Shown in pieces: positions 1 to 7,723 of a DNA stretch of 64,000 bases. The notes under the pieces were generated by a model that made no database searches, had not been told where the DNA came from, and saw nothing but the letters and a program-made list of their open reading frames with translations. Origin of the DNA: Tropicimonas_B omnivorans (lineage in GTDB: Bacteria; Pseudomonadota; Alphaproteobacteria; Rhodobacterales; Rhodobacteraceae); assembly GCF_031846565.1 (NCBI RefSeq), contig NZ_JAVRHL010000006.1, forward strand, positions 39,217 to 103,216, given 5' to 3'. A program made the position numbers and the translations under genes. Numbering within the stretch: the first letter of the stretch is position 1; every line of letters starts with the position of its first letter.

Positions 1-17
1 GGTTTAACAGTTCGCTA

Positions 18-245
18 TCAAGCATCTTCAAGCAGCCGCCTGATAACGCCGTCACCAACTTTCGGGCATAGCTCCTCCTCGAGCTTTGCCACGCTGTCGT
101 CCGCCGGCGCCAGAACTGTGACGCGGTGGCTGTCGGAGAGCAGCGCCTTCAGAACCGGCTGGCGGAAGTTCCAGATGTTCCAGGCGGCATTCACGGTCAG
201 CATGACGTGAAGGGGCTGTTCTGGGGCGCTCGACTTCTGGGCCAT
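18..245 (-). pseudogene. Glycosyltransferase N-terminal fragment
   Basis: The 75-residue product contains VNAAWNIWNFRQPVLKAL followed by HRVTVLAPADDSVAKLEE. This resembles the first beta-alpha unit of family-4 (GT-B fold) glycosyltransferases of capsule or exopolysaccharide synthesis. Such enzymes are usually 350-400 residues; here the frame changes character after the VAKLEE segment and stops at position 18, so only the extreme N-terminus remains. I place the start at the ATG at 245; no good ribosome binding site precedes it. It is probably host or cargo DNA truncated by a rearrangement at the left edge. The nucleotide-sugar binding domain is absent, so it cannot be active. Confidence 0.5.
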
Positions 246-382
246 GAAACTTGTGCCGACTATTCTGCTACTGGACGGCCCCGTCCTATTGGTGCGTCCT
301 CCGGGAGGCCAGAAATAGTTTTTCCGTTCGCCTCCGTCGCCACCCACCTCCTCGGAACACACCCATCCGAGGAGATTTCCCC

Positions 383-748
383 TTGTCGAGACGTCCGAAA
401 TACCCGCCCCATCCCACGCCGCCCGACGATCCCGGCCGTCGCTTTCTCGACCAATCGCTGAGGAAGCTGCGCGGCGAGGGCTATCGCGGTGCGGGGGCGC
501 GGTCGCCCGGCCGGCGCCCCTGGAACGCGGTTTCCGAGATGGAGAGGCTGGAGGTTCGCCCCGAGGGCGACGGCTGGGTCGCCGAGCTTGGATTCAAGAC
601 GCGCTGGGGCAGGGCGGCGGTGTTTCTGCGGGTGCCGGCCCGGGGATGTTACCCGAGCCGGCGGCAGGCGGAGGTGGAGGCACGCAATGCCCTCCGCCGG
701 CTGATGCGCCGCGTGGATGGCCCGGGGCTCACGGCCCCTTGGCGTTGA
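383..748 (+). CDS. Small hypothetical protein of the mobilisation region
   Basis: I do not recognise this 121-residue basic protein. The TTG start at 383 is preceded by GGAG with 8 bases between; upstream of it the frame reads like non-coding sequence. The C-terminal half (VSEMERLEVRPEGDGW, then TRWGRAAVFLRVPARG and RRQAEVEARNALRRLM) looks like a compact beta-sheet followed by an amphipathic helix. The 3' end overlaps the convergent MobC-like gene by about 20 bases, as is common on compact plasmids. No function is assigned. Confidence 0.5.
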   Translation: MSRRPKYPPHPTPPDDPGRRFLDQSLRKLRGEGYRGAGARSPGRRPWNAVSEMERLEVRPEGDGWVAELGFKTRWGRAAVFLRVPARGCYPSRRQAEVEARNALRRLMRRVDGPGLTAPWR

Positions 749-1079
749 AGGGCAGGCTGCCGGTGTCCCGCGCCCTGTCCTCGGGCGGGGTCGCCCGGGC
801 GGCCGCCGCCTCGGCAAGATCCTGCAGCACTTCGAACAACGGGAAGGCCTCGCGCTCGCGCCGCTTCAGGCGGCCATGCACGAGGCCCGCGATCCGCTTG
901 CGCTCGTTCGGGGGCAGAGTCGTCAGCCAGTCGAGAAAGGCATAGCCGAACAGGATCTTCCTGCGGGTGTCGCGCTTGCGGTGCTGTGCGGCCGCCTTCA
1001 CCTTCGCGTCGGCCAGTTTTGCGCGTTCCCGCGCGATCTTCTCTTCCAGCGCGGCGACCTGTTTTTCCACGGGTGTCAT
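729..1079 (-). CDS. MobC/TraC-like mobilisation accessory protein
   Basis: The product is about 116 residues. An N-terminal coiled-coil (VEKQVAALEEKIARERAKLADAKVKA) leads into a basic segment, RKRDTRRKILFGYAFLDWL, then PNERKRIAGLVHGRLKRRERE. This pattern matches the small accessory proteins encoded divergently from MobA/MobL relaxases, which bind oriT and help assemble the relaxosome. The gene points away from the relaxase across a 220-bp space that holds the putative oriT, the expected arrangement. Two in-frame ATGs lie at 1085 and 1079; the second sits 7 bases after AAGGA and is preferred. The family assignment rests on context and composition, so it is moderate. Confidence 0.55.
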   Translation of the reverse strand: MTPVEKQVAALEEKIARERAKLADAKVKAAAQHRKRDTRRKILFGYAFLDWLTTLPPNERKRIAGLVHGRLKRREREAFPLFEVLQDLAEAAAARATPPEDRARDTGSLPFNAKGP

Positions 1080-1206
1080 CGTCATTTCCTTTCGGTTCGT
1101 CTCACCGAAAGGGAAATGCGGCCCCGGGGCCCGTGCCGCTCCCCGGAAATTTCCTACGTGCCCGATGGCGGCAAAAAGCGCCCCCACCGAGCCTGACGAA
1201 AGGCGA

Positions 1207-1239
1207 AGGGCGCGGTTACGCAACTCCCAGGGGAGTTGC
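1207..1239 (-). other. oriT: Putative origin of transfer (oriT), MobQ/RSF1010 type
   Basis: The + strand reads AGGGCGCGGTTA at 1207-1218, directly followed by a perfect 9-bp inverted repeat, GCAACTCCC (1220-1228) and GGGAGTTGC (1231-1239). On the - strand this gives hairpin then TAACCGCGCCCT. RSF1010 has the same architecture, hairpin then TAAGTGCGCCCT, with the nick after the last G before CCCT. By analogy the nick would lie on the - strand between 1211 and 1210. The site sits between the divergent MobC-like and MobA-like genes, where Q-type origins are usually found. Seen: core and repeat. Inferred: function and nick position. Confidence 0.72.
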
Positions 1240-1300
1240 CGCGCGCCTGCGGCGGCCTTTTTTCCGAGCGAGGGCCGGCCGGGGGCGCCATCTCCTCGGC

Positions 1301-2533
1301 ATGAGACACAAAGCCTCCCGCTTCGAAGTGAAGATCCGCAACCGCGCCAACACGCCCTCCATCGTCGCGGCCGCGGCCTATTGTGCGGGCGGGCGCTACC
1401 GCTGCGACCGCACTGGGCAGGTGAAAAACTATTCCCGCCGCCGCGATGTCGTCTCGGTCGAATCCATCAAGATGCCCCACGATCCCGAGCGGATCTGGAA
1501 CCTCGCCAGCGCGGCGGAGAAAAATCCCCGCGCCCGGCTCGCCCGTGAGATTTTGGTGTCGCTGCCGCACGAGCTACCGCTTGAGACGCAGCGCGTTCTG
1601 GTGCGCGGCTACTGCCTCTGGCTGCACGACCGCTTCGGGATTTCCGCCATGGCGGCGATCCATCACCCGCTTGCCCATGGGTTGGATGACGAGGTCGTCG
1701 CCGACATGATCCCGCAGACCGAGGGGCGGAAAAAGCCGGCGAAGCCGCGCAAGGATGAGCGAGGGAATCCGCTCAATCACCACGTTCACATCCTGTGCCC
1801 GACGAGGTTTTGGGACGAGGAAACACAGAGCTTCGGCGAGAAAATCCGCGACCTCGACGACGTAAAAACCGGCCCCGGATGCGTCCGCCAGATCCGCGAG
1901 GAATGGCAGCGCCGCGTCAATCGTCATCTGGAAAAGGCGGGCGTGAAGACCCTTGTGGACCTGCGCAGCTACGAGGCGGCCGCCGCGGCCGGCGACGCGC
2001 CCGAGGGGCTGACCCCGCAGCCCAAGCTCGGGCCGCGCAACGCGGCGCGCGGTCGGCGGCGTGAGCAGGAGACGGGGCGCGACGACACCTTCCTCGGCCA
2101 GGCCCGGGCGAAGACCCGCGCCGCGAACGAGGCGCTCTGGCAGAGCTGGCTGATCCTGCGGGACGCCGAACGCGAGAAGGCGCGGCTGGAAAGGTCGCAC
2201 CGGATCGCCGCCGAAACGGAGGCGGCGCGCCGGGCGGAGGCCGCCGAGGCCGAGGCGAAAATCGACACCGCCGAGACCGCCGCCGCCCGCGCCGAGGCCA
2301 TCGCGGCCGCCCCCCACCTCGACGCGCTCGACCCGCAGCCGGCCGCGATCGCATGGGCCGAAGGCAGGCTCAAGGCCGAGATCGAACCGGAAAGCGACAG
2401 GACTCTCGACCCCGAAACAGAAACGGCGGCCACCCCGGAAACGGAGCAGCCGCCGAAATTCGTGATGAGCGAGAAGGAGAAGAAACGCGCCCGCCCGCCG
2501 CGCCAGAGGCAGAGGGTGAGGGGCGGCGGGTGA
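1301..2533 (+). CDS. mobA: MobA/MobL-family conjugative relaxase
   Basis: This 410-residue protein nicks oriT and stays covalently bound to the 5' end for transfer. The N-terminal relaxase domain (about residues 1-240) has the AAAAYCAGGRY segment, whose Tyr27 matches the nicking tyrosine of MobA proteins. The HUH metal motif is clear at NHHVHILCPTR (residues 159-169). The C-terminal part is Ala/Glu/Arg-rich and probably helical, without the primase domain of RSF1010 MobA. I chose the ATG at 1301 because homology begins there (MRHKASRFEVKIRNR) and upstream codons overlap the oriT. No coupling protein or mating-pair genes are visible, so transfer would need a helper element. Confidence 0.92.
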   Translation: MRHKASRFEVKIRNRANTPSIVAAAAYCAGGRYRCDRTGQVKNYSRRRDVVSVESIKMPHDPERIWNLASAAEKNPRARLAREILVSLPHELPLETQRVLVRGYCLWLHDRFGISAMAAIHHPLAHGLDDEVVADMIPQTEGRKKPAKPRKDERGNPLNHHVHILCPTRFWDEETQSFGEKIRDLDDVKTGPGCVRQIREEWQRRVNRHLEKAGVKTLVDLRSYEAAAAAGDAPEGLTPQPKLGPRNAARGRRREQETGRDDTFLGQARAKTRAANEALWQSWLILRDAEREKARLERSHRIAAETEAARRAEAAEAEAKIDTAETAAARAEAIAAAPHLDALDPQPAAIAWAEGRLKAEIEPESDRTLDPETETAATPETEQPPKFVMSEKEKKRARPPRQRQRVRGGG

Positions 2534-2551
2534 GCCTGGGCGATGACGCGA

Positions 2552-3139
2552 TCAGACCCAATTCCCCCTGGGAGCCATGCCGGCCACTTCGCTGATTGCC
2601 GCGCGGCGAGCGATGTGCTGAGGGCTGGGAAACCGCCCGTGGGCCTTCGTGAGAAGACGGTCGTGGCGCGCCCGGTCAATGTTATCGGAGGCCAGAATGG
2701 CGCATGCGGTTTCCTGCCAGAAACGCGGCGAAAGCGAGGTCATGCGCAGGGCCGCGATCTGGCCGGTCGCACTGTCGACCACATGAAGAACGAAAGGCCA
2801 GGTGGCCTGCGACGTCAGCTTTTCCGCAGTTTCCAGAACCCTGCGCAGCGCGATGCGATCCGCCGGCGCCTCTATCCCCAGCGCGAAGCTGCAATCAAGG
2901 CAGAGGCCACCCACGCGGATGACGAGAACAGGCAGAACGTCCGGCCCGCTGCGCAGCTTGGTCAGCGAAAGGTGCAGCTTCGCGGAACCGAGCGAAAGCC
3001 GCTCCGCGTCGTCGATATCGCGAAGCTCGATGGCACAGATTGCCAGGTGGTCATCGCCCTGTTCCTTGAGAAACATGCAGGCGCCATCCTGCGGCAACCG
3101 GGGGAGGGAGGAGGGCTGACCCACTTGGAGGGAGATCAT
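2552..3139 (-). CDS. Conserved-looking hypothetical plasmid protein
   Basis: I do not recognise this 195-residue protein. The start at 3139 is supported by AAGGA eight bases upstream. The sequence is not membrane-like and reads as a compact alpha/beta protein: strands such as HLAICAIELRDI and PDVLPVLVIRVGGL, a conserved-looking LCLDCSFALGIEAP, and a helical C-terminus rich in Arg and Ala. It converges on the relaxase gene with an 18-base gap and is the last gene of a leftward group that includes those ending at 3220 and 3702. Its place inside the mobilisable element suggests a plasmid maintenance or replication accessory role, but nothing in the sequence proves it. Confidence 0.65.
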   Translation of the reverse strand: MISLQVGQPSSLPRLPQDGACMFLKEQGDDHLAICAIELRDIDDAERLSLGSAKLHLSLTKLRSGPDVLPVLVIRVGGLCLDCSFALGIEAPADRIALRRVLETAEKLTSQATWPFVLHVVDSATGQIAALRMTSLSPRFWQETACAILASDNIDRARHDRLLTKAHGRFPSPQHIARRAAISEVAGMAPRGNWV

Positions 3140-3219
3140 CGTTTGTATCCTTCATGATTGAGGAGACAGCGCGCGAGGGGGAGGCGCGCTGTCGATAAAG
3201 TTGTGGAGAGCGGCCTCGG

Positions 3220-3534
3220 TCAGCCCCGCCGCCAGGGCGCGCGGGCGACCGTGTCGACGAGGCGGCGCTGCCGCGTGTCGAGCCGCTGCCAGGCAGCGCG
3301 GAAATCGGCGTAGTCCTCCGGCAGCAGGTCGAGCCGGCCGAAGGCGAGCGCGACGGCGATGGTCTCGCTGGTCGAAAGCGGGCCGATGGCATCGTCAACG
3401 TCCGCCCCGCCGAGAATGCGGCGGCAGGCGCCGGTGTCGCCGCCCCCCATGCCAGAGGTGATCTCGGCCAGGGCGGCCTCATGCGCGGCTTTCTCCGCCT
3501 TGGCGCGGCGGAGCATGTCGAGTGCGTCGTTCAT
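3220..3534 (-). CDS. Small hypothetical protein of the mobile element
   Basis: The product is 104 residues and starts at the ATG at 3534, with GAAAGGA upstream. It has an N-terminal helix (MNDALDMLRRAKAEKAAHEAALAE), a Gly-rich GMGGGDTGAC stretch, and a C-terminal helical part ending RRLVDTVARAPWRRG. I recognise no domain. The bases upstream of this gene closely resemble those upstream of the next leftward gene (start 4484), which suggests shared control. No transmembrane segment or signal peptide is visible. Confidence 0.62.
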   Translation of the reverse strand: MNDALDMLRRAKAEKAAHEAALAEITSGMGGGDTGACRRILGGADVDDAIGPLSTSETIAVALAFGRLDLLPEDYADFRAAWQRLDTRQRRLVDTVARAPWRRG

Positions 3535-3542
3535 GGAAGTCT

Positions 3543-3575
3543 TCCTTTCGTGAAACGCGGCGGCCGGGGATCGGC
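3543..3575 (-). repeat. Duplicated 5' leader, copy 1
   Basis: The + strand reads TCCTTTC, a short variable spacer, then GCGGCGGCCGGGGATCGGC. A near-identical block occurs at 4491-4524, at the same place relative to another leftward gene. On the coding strand it contains the GAAAGGA ribosome binding site and a GC-rich upstream box. It may be a common regulatory leader or the trace of an old gene duplication. Confidence 0.55.
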
Positions 3576-3701
3576 CGGCTGATGAGGAAGTCGGAAGGTT
3601 CGAGATTGCGCGGGAAAGATCGGCGACATGACCTTGCGTAAGGGAGCTGGCCCCCGGCGCCCCGCGTGGCGAGGCCGAACGCGGGAGCTCCCTCCGCTTG
3701 G

Positions 3702-4484
3702 TCACGGGGTCTTCGCGACCTCTTGGCTATCCACAGCCGTCCGCTTGCGCCGGCCGCGTTTAGGCCAGGGCTCGCCCCAGATGTCGAAGAGAGGAAACCC
3801 CTCGCGCCGTTCGGCGTGATAGGCCCGGTAGTCGTAGATCTTCCGGGTCTCCTCGGGCGCCTTTGACGCCACGCCGTAATGGTTGCAGCCGATTATATCG
3901 GTATGCCCGCCGCCGTCGCGCTCGGCATCGGCGCGCTCCAGCTCCAGCAGCTCGCGCAGGGGCTTGGCCTGTTCGATGGCTTGGAGCCTGCGGTGTTTCG
4001 AGCTGTCGCGCTGGCGCTCCGCGACCTCGGCGTCGGCGAGCCGGCCGAGAAAAGCTTCTTGAAGATGAGATGTGGACAGCCGGTCGGAGCCGATGCGCGA
4101 GTGGCAGCGCAGGCGGAGGGCCTCGAGCGCCTCGTCACCCAGATGCGCCAGCTCGCGCCCCCGCTTCAGTCGGCGCTCGACGGCGTGGTCCAGGTATGCC
4201 GCGACGACCTGTTCCTCGAGCCGGTAGCGCAGCAGACCGAAGGTCTCCCACGAAATCTGGGCCTCGACATCTTCGAGCGAGGTGCGCTCGAGGCTGGCGG
4301 TCACCGATCTGAACGCACCGCGCGCGTCGAACTGCAGGCGGGCGTGGCAGGTCACATCGAACCGGCTCATCGCTTCGCGCAGCAGGCCGGAGACCGAGGC
4401 GTTGAGCTGGAGCTTCAGCTTCGCCGCTTCGAGGGCGACCATGCCGGACAGAAGTGCCGGCAGGCCGATGGGGAGAACATGCAT
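3702..4484 (-). CDS. Hypothetical protein of the mobile element
   Basis: This 260-residue protein is not one I can name. The N-terminus (MHVLPIGLPALLSGMVALEAAKLKL) is moderately hydrophobic and could be a membrane anchor or amphipathic helix. The middle is mainly charged helices (RYRLEEQVVAAYLDHAVERRLKRG). The C-terminus carries DYRAYHAERREGFPLFDIWGEPWPKRGRRKR, a basic tail that could contact nucleic acid or membrane. The start at 4484 follows GAAAGGA with a short spacer. It is the first gene of the leftward group and lies back to back with the replication-like gene at 4628. Confidence 0.65.
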   Translation of the reverse strand: MHVLPIGLPALLSGMVALEAAKLKLQLNASVSGLLREAMSRFDVTCHARLQFDARGAFRSVTASLERTSLEDVEAQISWETFGLLRYRLEEQVVAAYLDHAVERRLKRGRELAHLGDEALEALRLRCHSRIGSDRLSTSHLQEAFLGRLADAEVAERQRDSSKHRRLQAIEQAKPLRELLELERADAERDGGGHTDIIGCNHYGVASKAPEETRKIYDYRAYHAERREGFPLFDIWGEPWPKRGRRKRTAVDSQEVAKTP

Positions 4485-4490
4485 CGGGGG

Positions 4491-4524
4491 TCCTTTCCTG
4501 TGATGCGCGGCGGCCGGGATCGGC
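4491..4524 (-). repeat. Duplicated 5' leader, copy 2
   Basis: This block (TCCTTTC, spacer, GCGGCGGCCGGGATCGGC on the + strand) matches 3543-3575 almost base for base and precedes the leftward gene starting at 4484. It includes that gene's ribosome binding site on the - strand. Confidence 0.55.
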
Positions 4525-4627
4525 TGCCTGACCAGGACCTGGATGCGCCCGGGGTGGCCCGAAAACGACCGACCACATGACTTAACGTCAATTTCTGGGA
4601 AGAGCCGGCCGGACGTAGGTCCTGCCC

Positions 4628-6214
4628 ATGGATCTCTCGCAGCACCACAGTTTCAGCACCGCCACGCGCCCCGCCGCCGCGCACATGCCGGCCGAGGCTT
4701 ACCTGCGCCTGTTGCACCCGCTTGGCGCGCAAGGCTCGGCGACGTTGATGCTGCTGGAAGAGGACAGGCGCTGCGCGCGCACATACCGCCCCGATGCGCT
4801 GCCCTTCGCGGCGCTCAACTGGCTCGACCGCGCGGCCTATGTCACCCTGCATCGCTTCCGTGGCACGCGCTCCGGCGGGAGGCTGGCGGCGCTCAACGTG
4901 CTGGCGCTCGATCTCGATTATCGGACCATGCCGCAATGGCGCGGGGCCGCGCCGGGAAAGGTGGCGCTTGCGGTGAAGACGGCGGCGCAGGGCCTCGGCC
5001 TGTCGCTGCCCTCGGTCGTCACCGACACCGGCCGGGGCCTCGCCGTGCTCTGGCTCATTCATGAGCTGCCCGGTGCCGCCGCGCCGCGCTGGCGGCCGGC
5101 TCAGCGCTGCCTGATCGACCTGTTTGCGACCTTCGGGGCTGACCGCTCCTGTGGCGACGCCGCGCGCATCTTCCGCCTTCCCGAGACGGTGAATGCGAAA
5201 TGCGGCCGCACCGTCACCGTCCTGGGCGGCACCCTGCGGCGCCACGATTTCGACGCGCTCGCCGATGCGATCTACACCGCCGCCGGCCGGCCCACCCGGA
5301 CGGAGCTTGGTCAGCGGAAGGCTCGGAAGGCTGAGCGGCACGCCATGCCGGCCGGCGGCCCGCGCGGCCTCGCCCCCGCCGCCCGCTTCGCACAGGTCCG
5401 CGCCGACCTGATGGCGCTCGCCCGGCACTGGGGCGGGCAGGTGCCGGAGGGGCTTCGCAACTCATGGCTTCACCTGCTCGCGACCTGCCTGACACACCAG
5501 CACGGCGGTCCCAACCTCGCGCCCGAGGTCGAGGCCGCGGCGCGCCACTGTGCCGGCCTGTCGCCTGCCGAGGTCGCCGCCGTGATCCGCGCGGCCGAGC
5601 GGCGTCAGAAAGGCGAGCAGGATCGGTATTTCTACAGCGGCGCGCGCACGGCCGAGATGCTGGGCGTCTCCGATGATCTCGCCCGCCGCCTGCATCTCAA
5701 ACAAATCCACTCCGAGGCGGAGAGGGCCCGGCGGCGGCTGGAGAAGGAGGCCGGCCGCCGCCGCGCGAAGGGGATGGCAACGCGCGAGGACTACCTCGCC
5801 GTCCATGCAACCTCCCGGGAAAAACCATGGGAGGCCCACGGTTATTCCCGCGCGACCTGGTATCGCCGGGGCTGTCCGCCGGCGCCCGCCGCGAAAACCG
5901 CCGAACCGGCGTCCCAGGACACCTGCACCCCGCGTGAGACAGGTCTGCCGCCGCTACAGGGGGGCTTGCCACGCCGCAGGCCCCGGCCCGCCCTCTCAGC
6001 GGGGCACCAGCCCCTCCACCCATCCCCCGAAGCCCCCAGGAACCACCGCCAGCCCCCCGCGCAACCAGCCCCGACCCGGCCCGACCCCAGCCGAAGTCCG
6101 CCGAACCGCCTGCCGGACCTGTCGCCGACACCGGAAGAGATCGTATTGGCGGAAGAGATCTTCCCGGGGGCAATGGCATGCCCCGACCCCTTTGCCGCCG
6201 CACGCGCCTCGTGA
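4628..6214 (+). CDS. Primase-polymerase-like (RepB-family) replication protein
   Basis: The 528-residue product resembles archaeo-eukaryotic primase (PrimPol) proteins of plasmids. The acidic catalytic motif is LDLDY (residues 94-98), the GRGLAVLW motif is at 136-143, and DAARIFRLPETVNAK (177-191) matches the family's D.AR..R.PGT.N.K signature. It would prime or initiate element replication. Residues 390-415 carry an Arg-rich motif, GYSRATWYRRG, and the last 100 residues are a Pro-rich, probably disordered tail. The start at 4628 is the first ATG, with a weak AGGT upstream. It lies in the mobilisable element next to the relaxase, so a plasmid-like phase is plausible. Whether it is an initiator or only a primase is not settled. 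Confidence 0.72.
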   Translation: MDLSQHHSFSTATRPAAAHMPAEAYLRLLHPLGAQGSATLMLLEEDRRCARTYRPDALPFAALNWLDRAAYVTLHRFRGTRSGGRLAALNVLALDLDYRTMPQWRGAAPGKVALAVKTAAQGLGLSLPSVVTDTGRGLAVLWLIHELPGAAAPRWRPAQRCLIDLFATFGADRSCGDAARIFRLPETVNAKCGRTVTVLGGTLRRHDFDALADAIYTAAGRPTRTELGQRKARKAERHAMPAGGPRGLAPAARFAQVRADLMALARHWGGQVPEGLRNSWLHLLATCLTHQHGGPNLAPEVEAAARHCAGLSPAEVAAVIRAAERRQKGEQDRYFYSGARTAEMLGVSDDLARRLHLKQIHSEAERARRRLEKEAGRRRAKGMATREDYLAVHATSREKPWEAHGYSRATWYRRGCPPAPAAKTAEPASQDTCTPRETGLPPLQGGLPRRRPRPALSAGHQPLHPSPEAPRNHRQPPAQPAPTRPDPSRSPPNRLPDLSPTPEEIVLAEEIFPGAMACPDPFAAARAS

Positions 6215-6286
6215 CGCGCAGCGGCAAGCGGTCTTGGGGCCCTGACAGAAGAGCTGCCGTCGTTTCACTTCACGACAGGAGCTATG

Positions 6287-6829
6287 ATGTTCGATCAAAT
6301 CCAACCAGACTGGCAGCAGGATCTCGCGCTCGGCGACGTGGTTCTCTTCCGCTTTCCCACCACCGAAGATCTCCCCGAGGGCGAGGCGCCCAAGATGCGG
6401 CCCTGCCTCGTTCTCGACACGCCCCGGCTTACCGGGAAGAGCTTCGCCAAGCTCGCCTACGGCAGCTCCGCCTATGGCAAATCCAATCGCGGCCGCGAGG
6501 TGATCGTCCGGCAGGCGCCCTCCATCGCTGAGGCCGGCCTCAACCGGCCATCGCGGTTCACCCTTGCCCGGACGCTGTTCGTCAGCCTCGATCACCCCGG
6601 CTTCGACGCCGAGACCCACGGCGACCCCCGCATCGGCCGGCTCGACGGTGGGCTGATGGAGCGTCTGCACGCCCTGCGCGCCCGGATGCAGGCCGAAGCG
6701 GACATCGCCGCCGACCGGCGCCGGGCACGGCGCGAGGAGCGGCGCCGCTGGCTGGCCGAGGGGCGCGCGGCGGCCCGGCACAATCGCGACCTCCTGCAAG
6801 ACCGCGCTGTGGCGGGAGGTGCCCGATGA
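6287..6829 (+). CDS. PemK/MazF-like protein
   Basis: The 180-residue product begins with LGDVVLFRFPTTED and then PKMRPCLVLD. This is the strand-loop-strand and RP.LVL motif of PemK/MazF-type endoribonuclease toxins. The family is usually about 110 residues; here an Arg-rich helical extension follows (RRRARREERRRWLAEGRAA). AGGAG lies 5 bases before the ATG at 6287, preferred over the ATG at 6284. The next gene overlaps by 4 bases (ATGA), so the two are probably translationally coupled. I see no classical antitoxin upstream, so a toxin role is only a possibility. Confidence 0.6.
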   Translation: MFDQIQPDWQQDLALGDVVLFRFPTTEDLPEGEAPKMRPCLVLDTPRLTGKSFAKLAYGSSAYGKSNRGREVIVRQAPSIAEAGLNRPSRFTLARTLFVSLDHPGFDAETHGDPRIGRLDGGLMERLHALRARMQAEADIAADRRRARREERRRWLAEGRAAARHNRDLLQDRAVAGGAR

Positions 6830-7260
6830 GCGGCCCCGAGACCTCCCCCACCGTCGAAGACCTCGCCGCCGAGGCGCTCGCCATAGCCCGTATCGCGGCG
6901 ACGGCGATCCGCGAGGATGTGCTCCACCGGCTGCCGCCGCAGGAGCGCGCGGGGCCGGAGCGGCTGCTGCGGATGCTGGAGGCGCGCGAGATCTTCGACG
7001 CCCCGGCGCTCGATCACCTGGCGAGCCTCGAGAGGCGGCTCGTGGAGCGGATCACCGAAGGCACCGTCATGGTCGACCGGGCAGAGGCGGGCGAGGGCAA
7101 TGTCTCTCCCGCCTTCTGGCAGGAGCCGAGGATGACCGAAGAGGCCGACGCCCTCTCGAACGCCCTCGCCGTCATTCTCGAGCTGAATTTTCTTCTCGAG
7201 GCCATCCAGGACCGGCTCGCCGCCGAGGCCGCCGTCGAGGCCCTGCGCCAAGCCCTCTGA
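6826..7260 (+). CDS. Hypothetical protein coupled to the PemK-like gene
   Basis: This 144-residue acidic protein starts inside the stop of the PemK-like gene (ATGA overlap). It is almost wholly helical by composition (VEDLAAEALAIARIAATAIREDVL; LDHLASLERRLVERITEG; ALAVILELNFLLEAIQDRLAAEAA). An acidic helical partner next to a basic PemK-like protein could be an antitoxin or chaperone, though toxin-first order is unusual for MazEF. No DNA-binding motif is visible. The partnership is inferred only from the overlap. Confidence 0.6.
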   Translation: MSGPETSPTVEDLAAEALAIARIAATAIREDVLHRLPPQERAGPERLLRMLEAREIFDAPALDHLASLERRLVERITEGTVMVDRAEAGEGNVSPAFWQEPRMTEEADALSNALAVILELNFLLEAIQDRLAAEAAVEALRQAL

Positions 7261-7270
7261 TCCCCGGAAC

Positions 7271-7337
7271 ATGCAGTGAAATCAACTGCATGACGGCGCG
7301 CCGGCAGTCCCTCTGCTGCTCCCGGCCGGCGCGCCGT
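7271..7337. repeat. Two adjacent inverted repeats before the recombination genes
   Basis: ATGCAGT (7271-7277) and ACTGCAT (7285-7291) form a 7-bp hairpin with a 7-base loop. Right after it, ACGGCGCGCCGGC (7293-7305) and GCCGGCGCGCCGT (7325-7337) form a perfect 13-bp hairpin with a 19-base loop. No T-run follows, so a rho-independent terminator is not certain. The position, after the 7260 stop and before the HTH/integrase pair, fits a terminator, an operator or a recombination accessory site. Confidence 0.6.
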
Positions 7338-7429
7338 ACCGGAGATAATGAACCCTGGTCAAAGTTCCAACCGGATGGCCCAAGCCGCTCGCACCTCCTG
7401 CGTACAAGCAACGCAAAAAGGATGAAGCA

Positions 7430-7723
7430 ATGCTCGACACCTCTTCTTTCAACCCCGGCTTCCCGCCCCTGATGACGGGCGCCGAACTGGCCGAGAAGAT
7501 GCGCTATTCCGGCGTCACCTCCGCCTTCCGGCAGTCGCTGAAGATGCTCGGCATCACCCCAGTGCCCGGCCGCCACGACATCTACGATCCGCTCCTCGTG
7601 CGGCACCGGCTCAACGTGGCGCAGGGCATGCTGCCGCCGGCCCCCGGCGCAAGCGGCGTGGCGAACGCCGACAAACCCCTGAGCAAGACCCAGCAGCGGA
7701 GGAACCGTAATGGCAAGAAATGA
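7430..7723 (+). CDS. Small HTH/excisionase-like protein
   Basis: The 97-residue product has MTGAELAEKMRYSGVTSAF followed by a second helix and a RHDIYDPLLVRHRLN segment. This looks like the winged-helix layout of small MerR/excisionase-type DNA-binding proteins. AAGGA lies upstream of the ATG at 7430. The 3' end overlaps the integrase start by 14 bases, so the two genes are coupled. By context it is a candidate recombination directionality factor. The fold call is by eye and moderate. Confidence 0.6.
   Translation: MLDTSSFNPGFPPLMTGAELAEKMRYSGVTSAFRQSLKMLGITPVPGRHDIYDPLLVRHRLNVAQGMLPPAPGASGVANADKPLSKTQQRRNRNGKK

Noticed and set aside
126..461. Open frames on both strands overlapping the glycosyltransferase fragment and the first small gene
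   Set aside because: Compositions are Arg/Pro-rich shadows with no ribosome binding site or recognisable motif; the frame starting at TTG 383 explains the region better.
1574..2679. Long antisense open frames across the relaxase gene
   Set aside because: High GC leaves long antisense frames open; only the + strand frame has HUH motifs and family similarity.
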